Positions 44,982-53,574 of a stretch of 64,000 bases of DNA are shown in pieces. Positions within the stretch are counted from its first letter, which is position 1. The number at the start of each line of letters is the position of its first letter. The notes under the pieces were generated by a model, which was given only the letters and a program-made list of their open reading frames with translations, was not told where the DNA came from and searched no databases. Made by a program: the position numbers and the translations under genes. The stretch spans positions 1 to 64,000 of the forward strand of contig CAVURC010000005.1 in the NCBI GenBank assembly GCA_963743825.1, given 5' to 3'. Source of the DNA: Sva-07 sp963743825 (GTDB lineage: Bacteria; Actinomycetota; Acidimicrobiia; Acidimicrobiales; Ilumatobacteraceae).

Positions 44982-46172
44982 TCAGCCGACGAGGGCGGCG
45001 AAGCGGTCGATGCCCTCGGCGAGGTCATCGTCGCCGAGTGCGAACGAGAATCGTCCGTAGCCGCCGAGCCCGAAGGCCTCGCCCGGCACGAATGCCACCT
45101 TCGCCTTGTCGAGTACCAGGTCAGCCAGCTCCAGGGTGCTCGAGACGGTGACCCCGTCGATCGGGCGGTTCAGCAGACCCGTCAGGTCGGGATACGCGTA
45201 GAAGGCACCCTGCGGTTCGAGGCAGGTGACGCCGTCGATCGCGTTCAGCTTGGTCCACATGGTCTGGGCCCGGCGGGCGAATGCTGTGCGCATCATGACG
45301 ACGTCGTCGAGCGAGCCCGACACCGCGGCGAGGGCGGCGCGCTGCGACACGTTGGCGACGTTCGACGTGGCGTGACTCTGGAAGTTGGTCGATGCCTTGA
45401 TCACATCATCGGGGCCGATCATCCAGCCGACGCGCCAACCGGTCATCGCGTACGTCTTGGCCACGCCGTTGACGATGACGCACTGGTTCGCAAGCTCCGG
45501 CACGAGCGTCGGCATCGACGCGAAGACGTTGTCGCCGTAGGTGAGGTGCTCGTAGATCTCGTCGGTGACCACCCACACACCGTGATCGACGGCCCACTCG
45601 CCGATCGCCTTCACCATGTCGGGGGGACACACCGAGCCGGACGGATTGTCGGGACTGACGAACAGCAGCACCTTGGTGCGCTCGGTGTAGGCGGCGTCGA
45701 GCTGCTCGATGGTGACCTGGAACCCGCTCGCTGCGTCGGTGTCGATGACGACCGGCACGCCGCCGGCAAGGGTGATCGCCTCGGGGTACGTGGTCCAGTA
45801 GGGCGCCGGGCAGATGACCTCGTCACCCGGATCGCACAGTGCGGCAAAGGCGGTGTACACGGCGTGCTTTCCGCCGTTGGTGACGAGCACCTGCGACGGT
45901 GCGCACTCGAAGCCCGAGTCACGCAGCGTCTTCGCGGCGATGGCTGCCTTCAACTCCGGCAGCCCGCCGGCGGGCGTGTAGCGATGGTTCTTCGGATCGC
46001 GACACGCCTCGACGGCGGCCTCGACGATGTGAGCGGGCGTCGGGAAGTCCGGTTCGCCGGCGCCGAAGCCGATCACGTTCTCGCCGGCGGCCTGAAGTGC
46101 CTTGGCCTTGGCGTCGACGGCCAAGGTGGCGGAAGGGGCAATCGCGGCAAGTCGTTCGGAGGTGCGCTTCAC
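44982..46172 (-). CDS. aspC: aspartate aminotransferase (class I/II)
   Basis: A 396-residue PLP aminotransferase of subgroup Ib, close to bacterial aspartate/prephenate aminotransferases. FGAGEPDFPTPAHI, YTPAGGLPELKAAIA, VTNGGKHAVYTAF, FVSPDNPSGSV, the PLP-lysine region VNGVAKTYAMTGWRVGW and the C-terminal Arg in YGRFSFALGD are all present. The start is GTG at 46172 (VKRTSERLAAIAPS, the family start). Divergent from serC. Confidence 0.9.
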   Translation of the reverse strand: MKRTSERLAAIAPSATLAVDAKAKALQAAGENVIGFGAGEPDFPTPAHIVEAAVEACRDPKNHRYTPAGGLPELKAAIAAKTLRDSGFECAPSQVLVTNGGKHAVYTAFAALCDPGDEVICPAPYWTTYPEAITLAGGVPVVIDTDAASGFQVTIEQLDAAYTERTKVLLFVSPDNPSGSVCPPDMVKAIGEWAVDHGVWVVTDEIYEHLTYGDNVFASMPTLVPELANQCVIVNGVAKTYAMTGWRVGWMIGPDDVIKASTNFQSHATSNVANVSQRAALAAVSGSLDDVVMMRTAFARRAQTMWTKLNAIDGVTCLEPQGAFYAYPDLTGLLNRPIDGVTVSSTLELADLVLDKAKVAFVPGEAFGLGGYGRFSFALGDDDLAEGIDRFAALVG

Positions 46173-46258
46173 GTGGATCAGCCTGCCACACGGATTCCGC
46201 CATCCCAACGACGGATTCGCAGCGTGGGATCGCGTGGTGCACGCGCCATGCTTGGGGC

Positions 46259-47395
46259 GTGAGCATCGACCCCTCGAGCATCGTGATTCCCGACGACCTC
46301 TTGCCCGGCGACGGACGCTTCGGATGCGGGCCATCCAAGATCCGCCCCGAGCAGATCGATGCGCTCGTCGCCGCGCAGAACACCATCCTCGGAACGTCGC
46401 ATCGCCAACCCGCCGTGAAGAACCTCGTCGGCAGCGTCCGCTCCGGACTCACATCGCTGTTCGGTCTGCCGGACGGATGGGAGATCGTGCTCGGCAACGG
46501 CGGCTCCACCGTCTTCTGGGACATCGCCACCTTCGGACTGATCCGCGAACGCAGCCAGCATCTCGTGTTCGGCGAGTTCTCGTCGAAGTTCGCCGACGCA
46601 TCAGCGGCCGCTCCACACCTCGGTCAACCGACGGTCATCACGTCCGACACCGGTTCGCACCCGGCGGCCTCGGCCGAGGACGGGATCGATCTCTACGCCC
46701 TCACGCACAACGAGACCTCGACCGGTGTCGCAATGCAATTGATCCGCCCGGCGGGCACGAGCGCCGACAGCGCGCTCGTCGCCGTCGATGCGACGTCGGC
46801 GGCCGGTGGTCTGACCTGGGACCCTGCCGAGGTCGACGTCTACTACTTCGCTCCCCAGAAGTGCTTCGCCTCCGACGGTGGGCTCTGGCTCGCAGCATGC
46901 TCCCCTGCCGCCGTCGAGCGCATCGAGACGATCGGCTCGAGCGACCGCTGGCGGCCGGCGTCGCTCGATCTGGAGATCGCGCTCGCCAACTCGAAGTTGA
47001 ACCAGACCTACAACACCCCGGCACTGGCAACGCTCGTGATGCTCGATGCACAGGTGCGTTGGATGAACGACAACGGCGGCCTGTCCTTCGCGGCGGGTCG
47101 GAGTGCGCAGTCGGCGGCGGTGCTCTACGGATGGGCCGTTGCCAGCAGCTACGCGACTCCATTCGTCGCCGACGCCGAGAAGCGCTCCAACGTCGTCGGC
47201 ACGATCGACCTCGACGACAGCATCGATGCCACGACCGTCAGTGCCGTCCTTCGGGCCAACGGCATTCTCGACACCGATTCGTACCGCAAGCTCGGACGCA
47301 ACCAGTTGCGCATCGGCATGTTCCCGTCGATCGATCCGTCCGACGTCGAGGCGCTCACCCGCTGCATCGACCATGTCGTCGGTGCACTCGGCTGA
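46259..47395 (+). CDS. serC: phosphoserine aminotransferase, actinobacterial type
   Basis: A 378-residue PLP enzyme of serine synthesis that converts 3-phosphohydroxypyruvate to phosphoserine. It is the actinobacterial form: start VIPDDLLPGDGRFGCGPSKIRPEQ, GTSHRQPAVKNLVGSVRSGL, the lysine in YYFAPQKCFASDGGLW, and the C-terminus LRIGMFPSIDPSDVEAL. GTG start. Followed 13 bases later by a PAC2 gene on the same strand. Confidence 0.93.
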   Translation: MSIDPSSIVIPDDLLPGDGRFGCGPSKIRPEQIDALVAAQNTILGTSHRQPAVKNLVGSVRSGLTSLFGLPDGWEIVLGNGGSTVFWDIATFGLIRERSQHLVFGEFSSKFADASAAAPHLGQPTVITSDTGSHPAASAEDGIDLYALTHNETSTGVAMQLIRPAGTSADSALVAVDATSAAGGLTWDPAEVDVYYFAPQKCFASDGGLWLAACSPAAVERIETIGSSDRWRPASLDLEIALANSKLNQTYNTPALATLVMLDAQVRWMNDNGGLSFAAGRSAQSAAVLYGWAVASSYATPFVADAEKRSNVVGTIDLDDSIDATTVSAVLRANGILDTDSYRKLGRNQLRIGMFPSIDPSDVEALTRCIDHVVGALG

Positions 47396-47408
47396 GCAGG
47401 GCGACCTG

Positions 47409-48269
47409 ATGCAACCCACCGATGTCCTCGAGTTCGACACCGGCGACATCGGCGCGCTCGAACGCCCGGTCATGCTCGTCGGGCTCGAGGGCTGGTTCGA
47501 CGTCGGCGGCGCCGCCACCCAGGCGGTCAACGCGTTCGTCAGTGCCGAACGCGCGGTCACCGTCGGCCAGATCGATCCCGATCCCTTCTACGACTTCACC
47601 CAGCAGCGTCCGCACGTGTCGATCGACGATGACATCCGTGAGATCGTCTGGCCGTCGAACGAGTTCGTCCTCCAGCGCAATCCGGGTCATCGCGACGTCG
47701 TCGCCCTGATCGGTGTCGAGCCCCACATGGCGTGGCGCACCTATACCGGTGCCATCACCGTCGTCGCCGAGGCACTCGGCTGCGAGGCCATCGTCACCGT
47801 CGGCTCGGGCGCCGAGGCGATTCCACACTCCCGCACACCGCCGGTGACCGGAAGCACCGCCAACGCCGAACTGGCGCGTCGGCTCGGGCTGGTGGCCCCG
47901 TCGTATCAGGGCATGACGGGAGTGGTCGGGGTGCTCCAGGCCGAACTCGAGGCCCGCGACATCCCGTCGATCTCGTTGCGCGTCGGCATCCCGCACTACC
48001 TGATGAACGCCGAGCACCCCCAGGCAGTTCAGGCGCTCGTGCGCCATCTGAGCCACGTGCTCGACGTGCCGAACACGACCGACCTCAGCGACCAGATCGA
48101 TGGCTGGCGCGATGTGCACGACGAACTCGTCGCCAACGACGAACAGCTCAGGATGTACGTCAACCTGCTCGAAGCTGAATTCGACCGCCGCTCCGAGGCG
48201 CAGATCCCGACTGCCGACGACCTCGGCGCCCAGTTCGAAGAGTTCCTCCGCACCCAACGCGACGACTGA
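47409..48269 (+). CDS. PAC2 family protein
   Basis: A 286-residue PAC2-domain protein (proteasome-assembly-chaperone-like fold), common in actinobacteria. VMLVGLEGWFDVGGAATQAVN, the catalytic-looking VTVGSGAEAIPHSRTPPVTG, SYQGMTGVVGVLQAE and SLRVGIPHYLMNAEHPQAVQALVRHL match the family. The biochemical role is unknown; actinobacterial members are sometimes linked to proteasome genes, but none lies here. The stop overlaps a family I palindrome. Confidence 0.88.
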   Translation: MQPTDVLEFDTGDIGALERPVMLVGLEGWFDVGGAATQAVNAFVSAERAVTVGQIDPDPFYDFTQQRPHVSIDDDIREIVWPSNEFVLQRNPGHRDVVALIGVEPHMAWRTYTGAITVVAEALGCEAIVTVGSGAEAIPHSRTPPVTGSTANAELARRLGLVAPSYQGMTGVVGVLQAELEARDIPSISLRVGIPHYLMNAEHPQAVQALVRHLSHVLDVPNTTDLSDQIDGWRDVHDELVANDEQLRMYVNLLEAEFDRRSEAQIPTADDLGAQFEEFLRTQRDD

Positions 48270-48300
48270 TTACGTCAGGGGTCAGACCCGCGATGTAATC
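48268..48300. repeat. family I palindrome overlapping a stop codon
   Basis: A 33-base inverted repeat with 16-base arms (three mismatches) around GTCAGAC, centre 48284, ends GATTACGTC and GATGTAATC. The first two bases belong to the PAC2 stop codon. The next gene starts 34 bases later. Confidence 0.8.
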
Positions 48301-48333
48301 AGCCGTCTCGGCCGAGGTCACTAGTCTGATCCG

Positions 48334-49008
48334 GTGGTCCTCCGTCTCGTACTCGCCGAGGACAACTTCCTCATGCGGGAGGGCATCAGCGCTTCGATCG
48401 AGCTCGACGACGAACTCGAGTTGGTGGCCGCGTGCGGTTCTTACGGCGAGCTGCTCGCTGCGGTCGACGCATATCATCCCGACGTCGTGTTGACCGACAT
48501 CCGGATGCCGCCGACCCAGACCGATGAGGGCATCCGTGCCGCTGATCAAATCCGGACCGAGTACCCCGAGATCGGTGTCGTCGTGCTGAGCCAGTACGTC
48601 GAACCCGACTATGCAGTGCGCCTGTTCGCCGACGGATCCGACGGCCGCGCCTACCTCTTGAAGGAGCGCGTCGGTGACATCGCCGAACTCTCCGCGGCGA
48701 TCCGACGGGTGGCTGCCGGCGGCTCAGTGCTGGACCCGAGCGTGGTCGACGCACTGATCGAAGGGCGAGCAAGCAACGTCCCGTCGGTGCTCGATCGACT
48801 CACCGAACGCGAACGCGAGGTACTCACCGAGATGGCAACGGGTGGAAGCAACGCTGCAATCGGGGCCACCTTGTTCATCTCGGCCCGGTCGGTCGAGAAG
48901 CACATCGGCTCGATCTTCACGAAGCTCGACCTGCCCGAGACCGACGACGTCAATCGCCGAGTCCGGGCGGTGTTGGTGTACTTCACCGCACTGCAGGGAT
49001 CACCATGA
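48334..49008 (+). CDS. NarL/LuxR-type response regulator
   Basis: A 224-residue response regulator. The receiver has the acidic pair at residues 9-10, phospho-acceptor Asp55 (VLTDIRMPP) and the conserved Lys in AYLLKERV. A LuxR HTH follows (LTEREREVLTEMATGG, then ISARSVEKHIGSIFTKL). GTG start. Its receiver is clearly paralogous to that of the cyclase fusion at 53571-54875 (DIRMPP, a DEGI/REGI stretch, and PDYAV followed by YLLK). It overlaps the single-receiver gene downstream by ATGA. It converges on the two kinases, which are its likely phosphate source. Confidence 0.93.
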   Translation: MVLRLVLAEDNFLMREGISASIELDDELELVAACGSYGELLAAVDAYHPDVVLTDIRMPPTQTDEGIRAADQIRTEYPEIGVVVLSQYVEPDYAVRLFADGSDGRAYLLKERVGDIAELSAAIRRVAAGGSVLDPSVVDALIEGRASNVPSVLDRLTEREREVLTEMATGGSNAAIGATLFISARSVEKHIGSIFTKLDLPETDDVNRRVRAVLVYFTALQGSP

Positions 49009-49379
49009 CCGACGTTCGGGTCCTGATCGTCGACGACCAGACGCCGTTCCGCGAGGCATCGAAGATGGTGGTCGAGATGACCGATGGCTTCGAGGTCGTG
49101 GGCGAGGCCGAGAACGGTGAACAGGCCGTCGAGATGGCGGCGGCCCTGCGGCCGGACCTCGTGCTGATGGACGTCCAGATGCCCGGGATCGACGGACTGG
49201 AGGCAACCCGCAGGATCATGGCGTCGGACGATCAAACCCATGTCCTGGTCATGTCGACCCACGAGTCCGGCAGCTTCGACCAGCCGGCCCTCGACGCTGG
49301 TGCGTTCGCGTTCCTCCCGAAGTCGTCGTTCAGCATGGACGTTCTCGAGGAGGTCTGGGCCGACATCCAGCGGCGCTGA
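49005..49379 (+). CDS. single-domain response regulator (CheY-like receiver)
   Basis: A 124-residue stand-alone receiver. The acidic pocket is VLIVDDQ, phospho-acceptor Asp56 lies in LVLMDVQMPGIDGLEA, the Thr/Ser switch in VLVMSTHESG and the Lys in FAFLPKSSFS. There is no output domain. It is co-translated with the NarL-type regulator and ends 20 bases before the convergent kinase stop. It may act as a phosphate sink or relay for the kinase pair. Confidence 0.92.
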   Translation: MTDVRVLIVDDQTPFREASKMVVEMTDGFEVVGEAENGEQAVEMAAALRPDLVLMDVQMPGIDGLEATRRIMASDDQTHVLVMSTHESGSFDQPALDAGAFAFLPKSSFSMDVLEEVWADIQRR

Positions 49380-49399
49380 CCGCTCGATCAGCGCATCGA

Positions 49400-51457
49400 T
49401 CAGACGTCGGCGAACTGCTCGATCGGCACCGTCCCGGTGACGCACGTGCCCTGTCCGGGCGCCGATTCGACCTCGACGGTTCCGCCAACGGTGTCGAGCC
49501 GGTCGGCGATACCGGTCAGGCCGGCACCCCGGCTGACCGTTGATTCGTCGAAGCCGCGGCCGTCGTCGCGGACCTCGAAGGTGAGCGCACCGCCACGCTC
49601 GCCGAGCGTGACCGTGGCCGAGTTGGCCTCGGCGTACTTTGCGGTGTTCTGCAGCGCCTCGAGCACCGAGAAGTAGATCGCCGCCTCGATGTCACGCGGG
49701 TGGCGGCCGACGCCGTCGCCGTGGACCTGCACCGGAATCGTCGACGACCGAGCCTGTTGGCCGATCGCCACCGCCAGCCCTTCCGCTTCGAGCAACGGCG
49801 GATAGATGCCCCCGGCGAACTCCCGGACCGACGCGATCGCGGCGCCCGCCGCGGTCTCCAGCTGGGCCAGGAGGTTTGCTGCCCTGGCGGCCCCGAGCTG
49901 CTCGGCTCGCTTCCGGATCGGGCCGAGCTTGACCTTGACCGCCACGAGGGTCTGTTGGGGGCCCGAGTCCAGGTCGTTTTCGAGCGTTCGCCGCGCGGCG
50001 TCGGATGCGGCGAGGACACGCTCGCGTGACGCTTCGAGTTCGGCGATCTGAAGGCGGAGCTGTGCCGTCAAGCGAGCATTGCGCAACGCCAACCCGAGCC
50101 CCGACGCGAGGTCGGCGAGCAGTTCCTGTTCGGGTGGCGTCACCGATTCGCCGCTCGGCTTCGCCAGCGACAACCCACCCAGCAACTCGCCGTCGTGGAA
50201 CACCGGCACCGAGTAGTCGGCATCCGGGTCGACGAACACGTCGTCGCTGCCGAGGTGCCGCTGCGGTGCATCGGCCGGCTCCGAAGCCACCATGCGGAAG
50301 CCGACGTCGGAGCGCACCCACAACGCCGCACTGCTCGCACCCGTCCCGTCGACGATCAGTCGCGGAACTCGCGACAGCAACTCATCGTCCGGGAGCTCGG
50401 CCGAGCGGCGCGAGAACCGGACCAACACCTCGTACGGGGTGGCACGCTCGCCGTAGACGAGCCGGTTCGCCCAGCGCTCCACCCATCGCCGGGCGGGCTG
50501 GAACGCGATCGCCACGATCACCGAGGCGACGATCGACAACCAGAATCCCGCACCCGGAATGATCGCGTGCACCCCGACGACGATCCCGACATACACCCCG
50601 CCGATGAACGCCGCCAGCACGCCGAACGTCACCGACCGGGAGATGATCCGATCGATCTCGTACAGCCGGAACTTCATGATCGCGATCGCCATCGCGCCCA
50701 TGACGATCAGGGTGCTGGCGCTGTCGAGTATCAGCCACGCCCGGTTTTCGGTCCCGAACGGCTCGAGGATGACGTTGAGTAACGTCAGCGTGATGTTGAC
50801 CACGATTGCGAATGCCACCCATCCGATCTGACGGCGGGTGATCGGGTCGGCGTACCGCATCCTCGCGAGGAGCATCCCCGCAGCGATGTACGGGAGCAGG
50901 ATCAGTACGACCTGTGGAGGGCTGAAGACATCGAACATCGTGCTCGCGAGGGCCTCACCGACGAACGGGTGTGGGTACCGCTCCGTTTCCGGCAGGACCT
51001 GCGGTGTCCCGAAGGCGGCTCCCGCCATCAGGACCACCGTGAGCGCTCCGGTCCCCCGGAGCAGCCGGCGAGCCGCAACCGAGTGGGTGCGCCCATCCGG
51101 GAACAACAACCAGACGGCAGCGAACAGCCAAATCAGGGGAAGCGTGAGGAGGACCGCAAGGAGCGACACCCAGCTCGCGGCGCCGATCCTGCCCGCCTCG
51201 TCGAATGTGTCCGCGGTGGTGATGCCGAGGAACACCACCATCCAGCCCGTTCCGATCGCAACGAACATCGGACCGAGCACATTGCCCGGTCGCCGGAACA
51301 CGAGCAGCGCACCAACCACGAGGTAGGAACACCCACCGATGATCTCGACGATCATGAAGTCGATCGTCTGCGCCAGGATCGCGATGCTCGACGCGACGTA
51401 CACCCCGACCGCAGCGAGGAGCAGGAACTTCGCGCGAGGAGATGCTGTGGCGTTCAT
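49400..51457 (-). CDS. membrane histidine kinase lacking the phospho-accepting His, ATP-binding domain intact
   Basis: A 685-residue sensor kinase-like protein. Residues 1-330 have about nine to ten hydrophobic segments; 350-465 look like a GAF domain (SSAALWVRSDVGF to LADLASGLGLALRNA). The HisKA_3 helix reads ARRTLENDLDSGPQQTLV. The usual Leu-His-Asp-Gly is here Leu-Asp497-Ser498-Gly (codons 49964-49969), so the phosphorylated His is missing. The ATPase domain keeps the N box (ALQNTAKYA, Asn604), the G1 box RDDGRGF (631-637) and the G2 box GAGLTGIADR. It should bind ATP but cannot phosphorylate itself on the usual site. ATG at 51457 overlaps the stop of the next kinase. Confidence 0.9.
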   Translation of the reverse strand: MNATASPRAKFLLLAAVGVYVASSIAILAQTIDFMIVEIIGGCSYLVVGALLVFRRPGNVLGPMFVAIGTGWMVVFLGITTADTFDEAGRIGAASWVSLLAVLLTLPLIWLFAAVWLLFPDGRTHSVAARRLLRGTGALTVVLMAGAAFGTPQVLPETERYPHPFVGEALASTMFDVFSPPQVVLILLPYIAAGMLLARMRYADPITRRQIGWVAFAIVVNITLTLLNVILEPFGTENRAWLILDSASTLIVMGAMAIAIMKFRLYEIDRIISRSVTFGVLAAFIGGVYVGIVVGVHAIIPGAGFWLSIVASVIVAIAFQPARRWVERWANRLVYGERATPYEVLVRFSRRSAELPDDELLSRVPRLIVDGTGASSAALWVRSDVGFRMVASEPADAPQRHLGSDDVFVDPDADYSVPVFHDGELLGGLSLAKPSGESVTPPEQELLADLASGLGLALRNARLTAQLRLQIAELEASRERVLAASDAARRTLENDLDSGPQQTLVAVKVKLGPIRKRAEQLGAARAANLLAQLETAAGAAIASVREFAGGIYPPLLEAEGLAVAIGQQARSSTIPVQVHGDGVGRHPRDIEAAIYFSVLEALQNTAKYAEANSATVTLGERGGALTFEVRDDGRGFDESTVSRGAGLTGIADRLDTVGGTVEVESAPGQGTCVTGTVPIEQFADV

Positions 51458-53574
51458 GCCGACTCCATCGCGTGTTCGCCGACGGGAAGGCGGCAACTGA
51501 ACCGGGTCGCACCATCTGGCGCCGTGTCGACCGTCGTCGTCCCGTCGAAGGCGTCGACCCGGTCCGTGACCGCGGTGAGATCGGCCTCGGTGAGCCCGCC
51601 GGCGGAGGCGATCTCGATGACCAGCTCACCCGCGACATCGGCGACCGACACGTCCACCTTCGTGGCCCCTGCCATGCGGGAACGTTCGACGGCCTCGAGG
51701 ACGCAGAAGTACGCCGTCTCCTCAACATGACGTTCGTAGCGCCCGATCCCTGCAGCCGACACGGTCAACCGAGATGCCGACGTGCGCTCGGCCGCTCGCA
51801 ACGCCACCTCGAGTCCTTCGGCTTCGAGGAGCGGCGGGTAGATCCCGTGGGCGATCGCCCGCAGCGCATCGACCGCTCGCTGTGTCTCCTCGGCAAGACC
51901 GGACACCAGCGCGGCGACCTGCTCGGCACCCTCGCGCTCCGCCAGGGTCTTGGCGATACCGAGCTTGACCTTCAGGGCCACGACCTGCTGCTGCGCCCCG
52001 TCGTGCAGATCGCGGTCGAGTCGGTGCCGTTCGGCGTCCTGGGCGGAGATCAGGCGCAGACGTGACTCGCGGACATCACGGGCGCGCTGTTCGAGCTGCC
52101 GATTGAGGCTCACATTGCGCAGCATCAGGCCGGCACCCGACGCGACGTCGGCAAGCAATTCCCGGTCGGCGGGCGTCGGCGGATCGTCGCGCGGCTTCGT
52201 GATGCTCACGTCGCCCAACACGTCGTCACCGTGTCGAACCGGCACCACCACCGTGCGGTCGTCGACCAAGCTGTCCGCACGAATCAGCCCCGACGGGAGC
52301 GCACCGTCGACCGACCACGAGCCCAACGGTTCGATCAGCTCGCCGTCGCGGAGCCAGACCGCCGCGAGCGTGGCGCCCGTGCCCTGCGCGAGCACCCTGG
52401 CCAAGTCGTCGGCGCCACCATCGGGCCCTGAATCGGAGAGACGCGACGTCACCTGCGACAGCACCTCGTGCGGCGACGACCGGTGGCCGTACACGAGCCG
52501 GTTCGCCCACCGCTGCATTCGGGCTCGGATCGGCTCGAACAGCACTGCCACCAAGGCGGTGGCGGCCAACGCCAGCACGACGTTGGGCCGGCCGTCGTCG
52601 GAACGACCCAGCACCAGCGTCGGCACGGCGACCACGAGCGCGAAGAGCCCGGTGATCACCCCGACGAGACCGATGTAGGTGACCGATTTCGAGATCACCC
52701 TGTCGAGGTCGTAGAGCCGATACTTCGTGATCGCGACCCAGAACGAGAGGATCAGCAACGCCAGCGGGATCAGGCCGAGGAGCGAGGTGAGACTGGCGAA
52801 GGACTCCCGACCGTTCCCCTCATCGCCGACGCCTCCCCAGATCGCGTAACGGACCAGTTGGGCGATCGCGTAGACCGAACCCCCGAGGGCGATCCATCCG
52901 ATCTGGCGTCGCACGACCGCCGAACTCCGTCGGTACCGGACGACGAGCGACGCGACCGACACCAATGTGCCGAGGAGCACGGGAAACATCAACAGTTCGA
53001 CGAACTTGCCGACGGAGCTGTCGAAGGTGTTGATCGGTGCGGTCGTCCACGGATGGAACAGCAGGATGTTCCCGAGCGTGGCGACCACCACGGCCGCGAC
53101 CTCGCCTCGTACGACCCAGCGCCACTTCGGAGACGGAGGCCGCCCGTTCGGGAACAGGAGCAAACCGAGCGTGAGCACGAGGAACACAGACGGCAGCCAC
53201 AGCGAGAGCAGGCCCTGGGCCGCGACGGCAGCTGGCAGCGGCAGGTCAGCCGGTCGTGGAAGCACGTCGATGAAGGTGTCCAGCACGTCGTCGGGAGCGA
53301 AGGTCGTGAACGCCGCGAGGGAAACGACGAACGCTCCTCCCGAGAACGCCGCGACCGCGTACGCCCAGATGGCACCGTTGCGGGGCTCGGAGGGGAACAA
53401 TGTCCATGCCAGCGCACCGAACCCCACGCCGATCAGGGCGTTCTCGGGCGCGAGGACGCCGGTCGCGAGTTCCCACCGTCCCTGCAGGACCACGACGGCC
53501 ATTCCGCAGACAGCCATCACCACGCCGGATCCGGACATCAACCGTCCAAGTCCGGTCAGACGGTCTGACGTCAT
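51454..53574 (-). CDS. membrane histidine kinase with intact His but degenerate ATP-binding domain
   Basis: A 706-residue paralogue of the kinase at 49400, with multiple N-terminal membrane segments (about 1-360) and a GAF-like domain. The HisKA_3 motif is intact: HRLDRDLHDGAQQQVV with His524 (codon 52003-52005). The ATPase domain is eroded: the N box reads LEAVERSRMAGAT with no Asn, the G1 box reads IEIASAGGL in place of DxGxG, and the G2 glycines are lost (LTAVTDRVDAF). It should accept a phosphate but not bind ATP normally. Both ends overlap neighbours by ATGA, upstream the cyclase fusion and downstream the complementary kinase. Confidence 0.9.
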   Translation of the reverse strand: MTSDRLTGLGRLMSGSGVVMAVCGMAVVVLQGRWELATGVLAPENALIGVGFGALAWTLFPSEPRNGAIWAYAVAAFSGGAFVVSLAAFTTFAPDDVLDTFIDVLPRPADLPLPAAVAAQGLLSLWLPSVFLVLTLGLLLFPNGRPPSPKWRWVVRGEVAAVVVATLGNILLFHPWTTAPINTFDSSVGKFVELLMFPVLLGTLVSVASLVVRYRRSSAVVRRQIGWIALGGSVYAIAQLVRYAIWGGVGDEGNGRESFASLTSLLGLIPLALLILSFWVAITKYRLYDLDRVISKSVTYIGLVGVITGLFALVVAVPTLVLGRSDDGRPNVVLALAATALVAVLFEPIRARMQRWANRLVYGHRSSPHEVLSQVTSRLSDSGPDGGADDLARVLAQGTGATLAAVWLRDGELIEPLGSWSVDGALPSGLIRADSLVDDRTVVVPVRHGDDVLGDVSITKPRDDPPTPADRELLADVASGAGLMLRNVSLNRQLEQRARDVRESRLRLISAQDAERHRLDRDLHDGAQQQVVALKVKLGIAKTLAEREGAEQVAALVSGLAEETQRAVDALRAIAHGIYPPLLEAEGLEVALRAAERTSASRLTVSAAGIGRYERHVEETAYFCVLEAVERSRMAGATKVDVSVADVAGELVIEIASAGGLTEADLTAVTDRVDAFDGTTTVDTAPDGATRFSCRLPVGEHAMESA

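Noticed and set aside
53555..53569. GTCAGAC-G-GTCTGAC dyad at the start of the His-bearing kinase
   Set aside because: It lies inside codons for TSDRLTG; two copies of a 7-mer this common can meet by chance, so I do not count it with the intergenic family.
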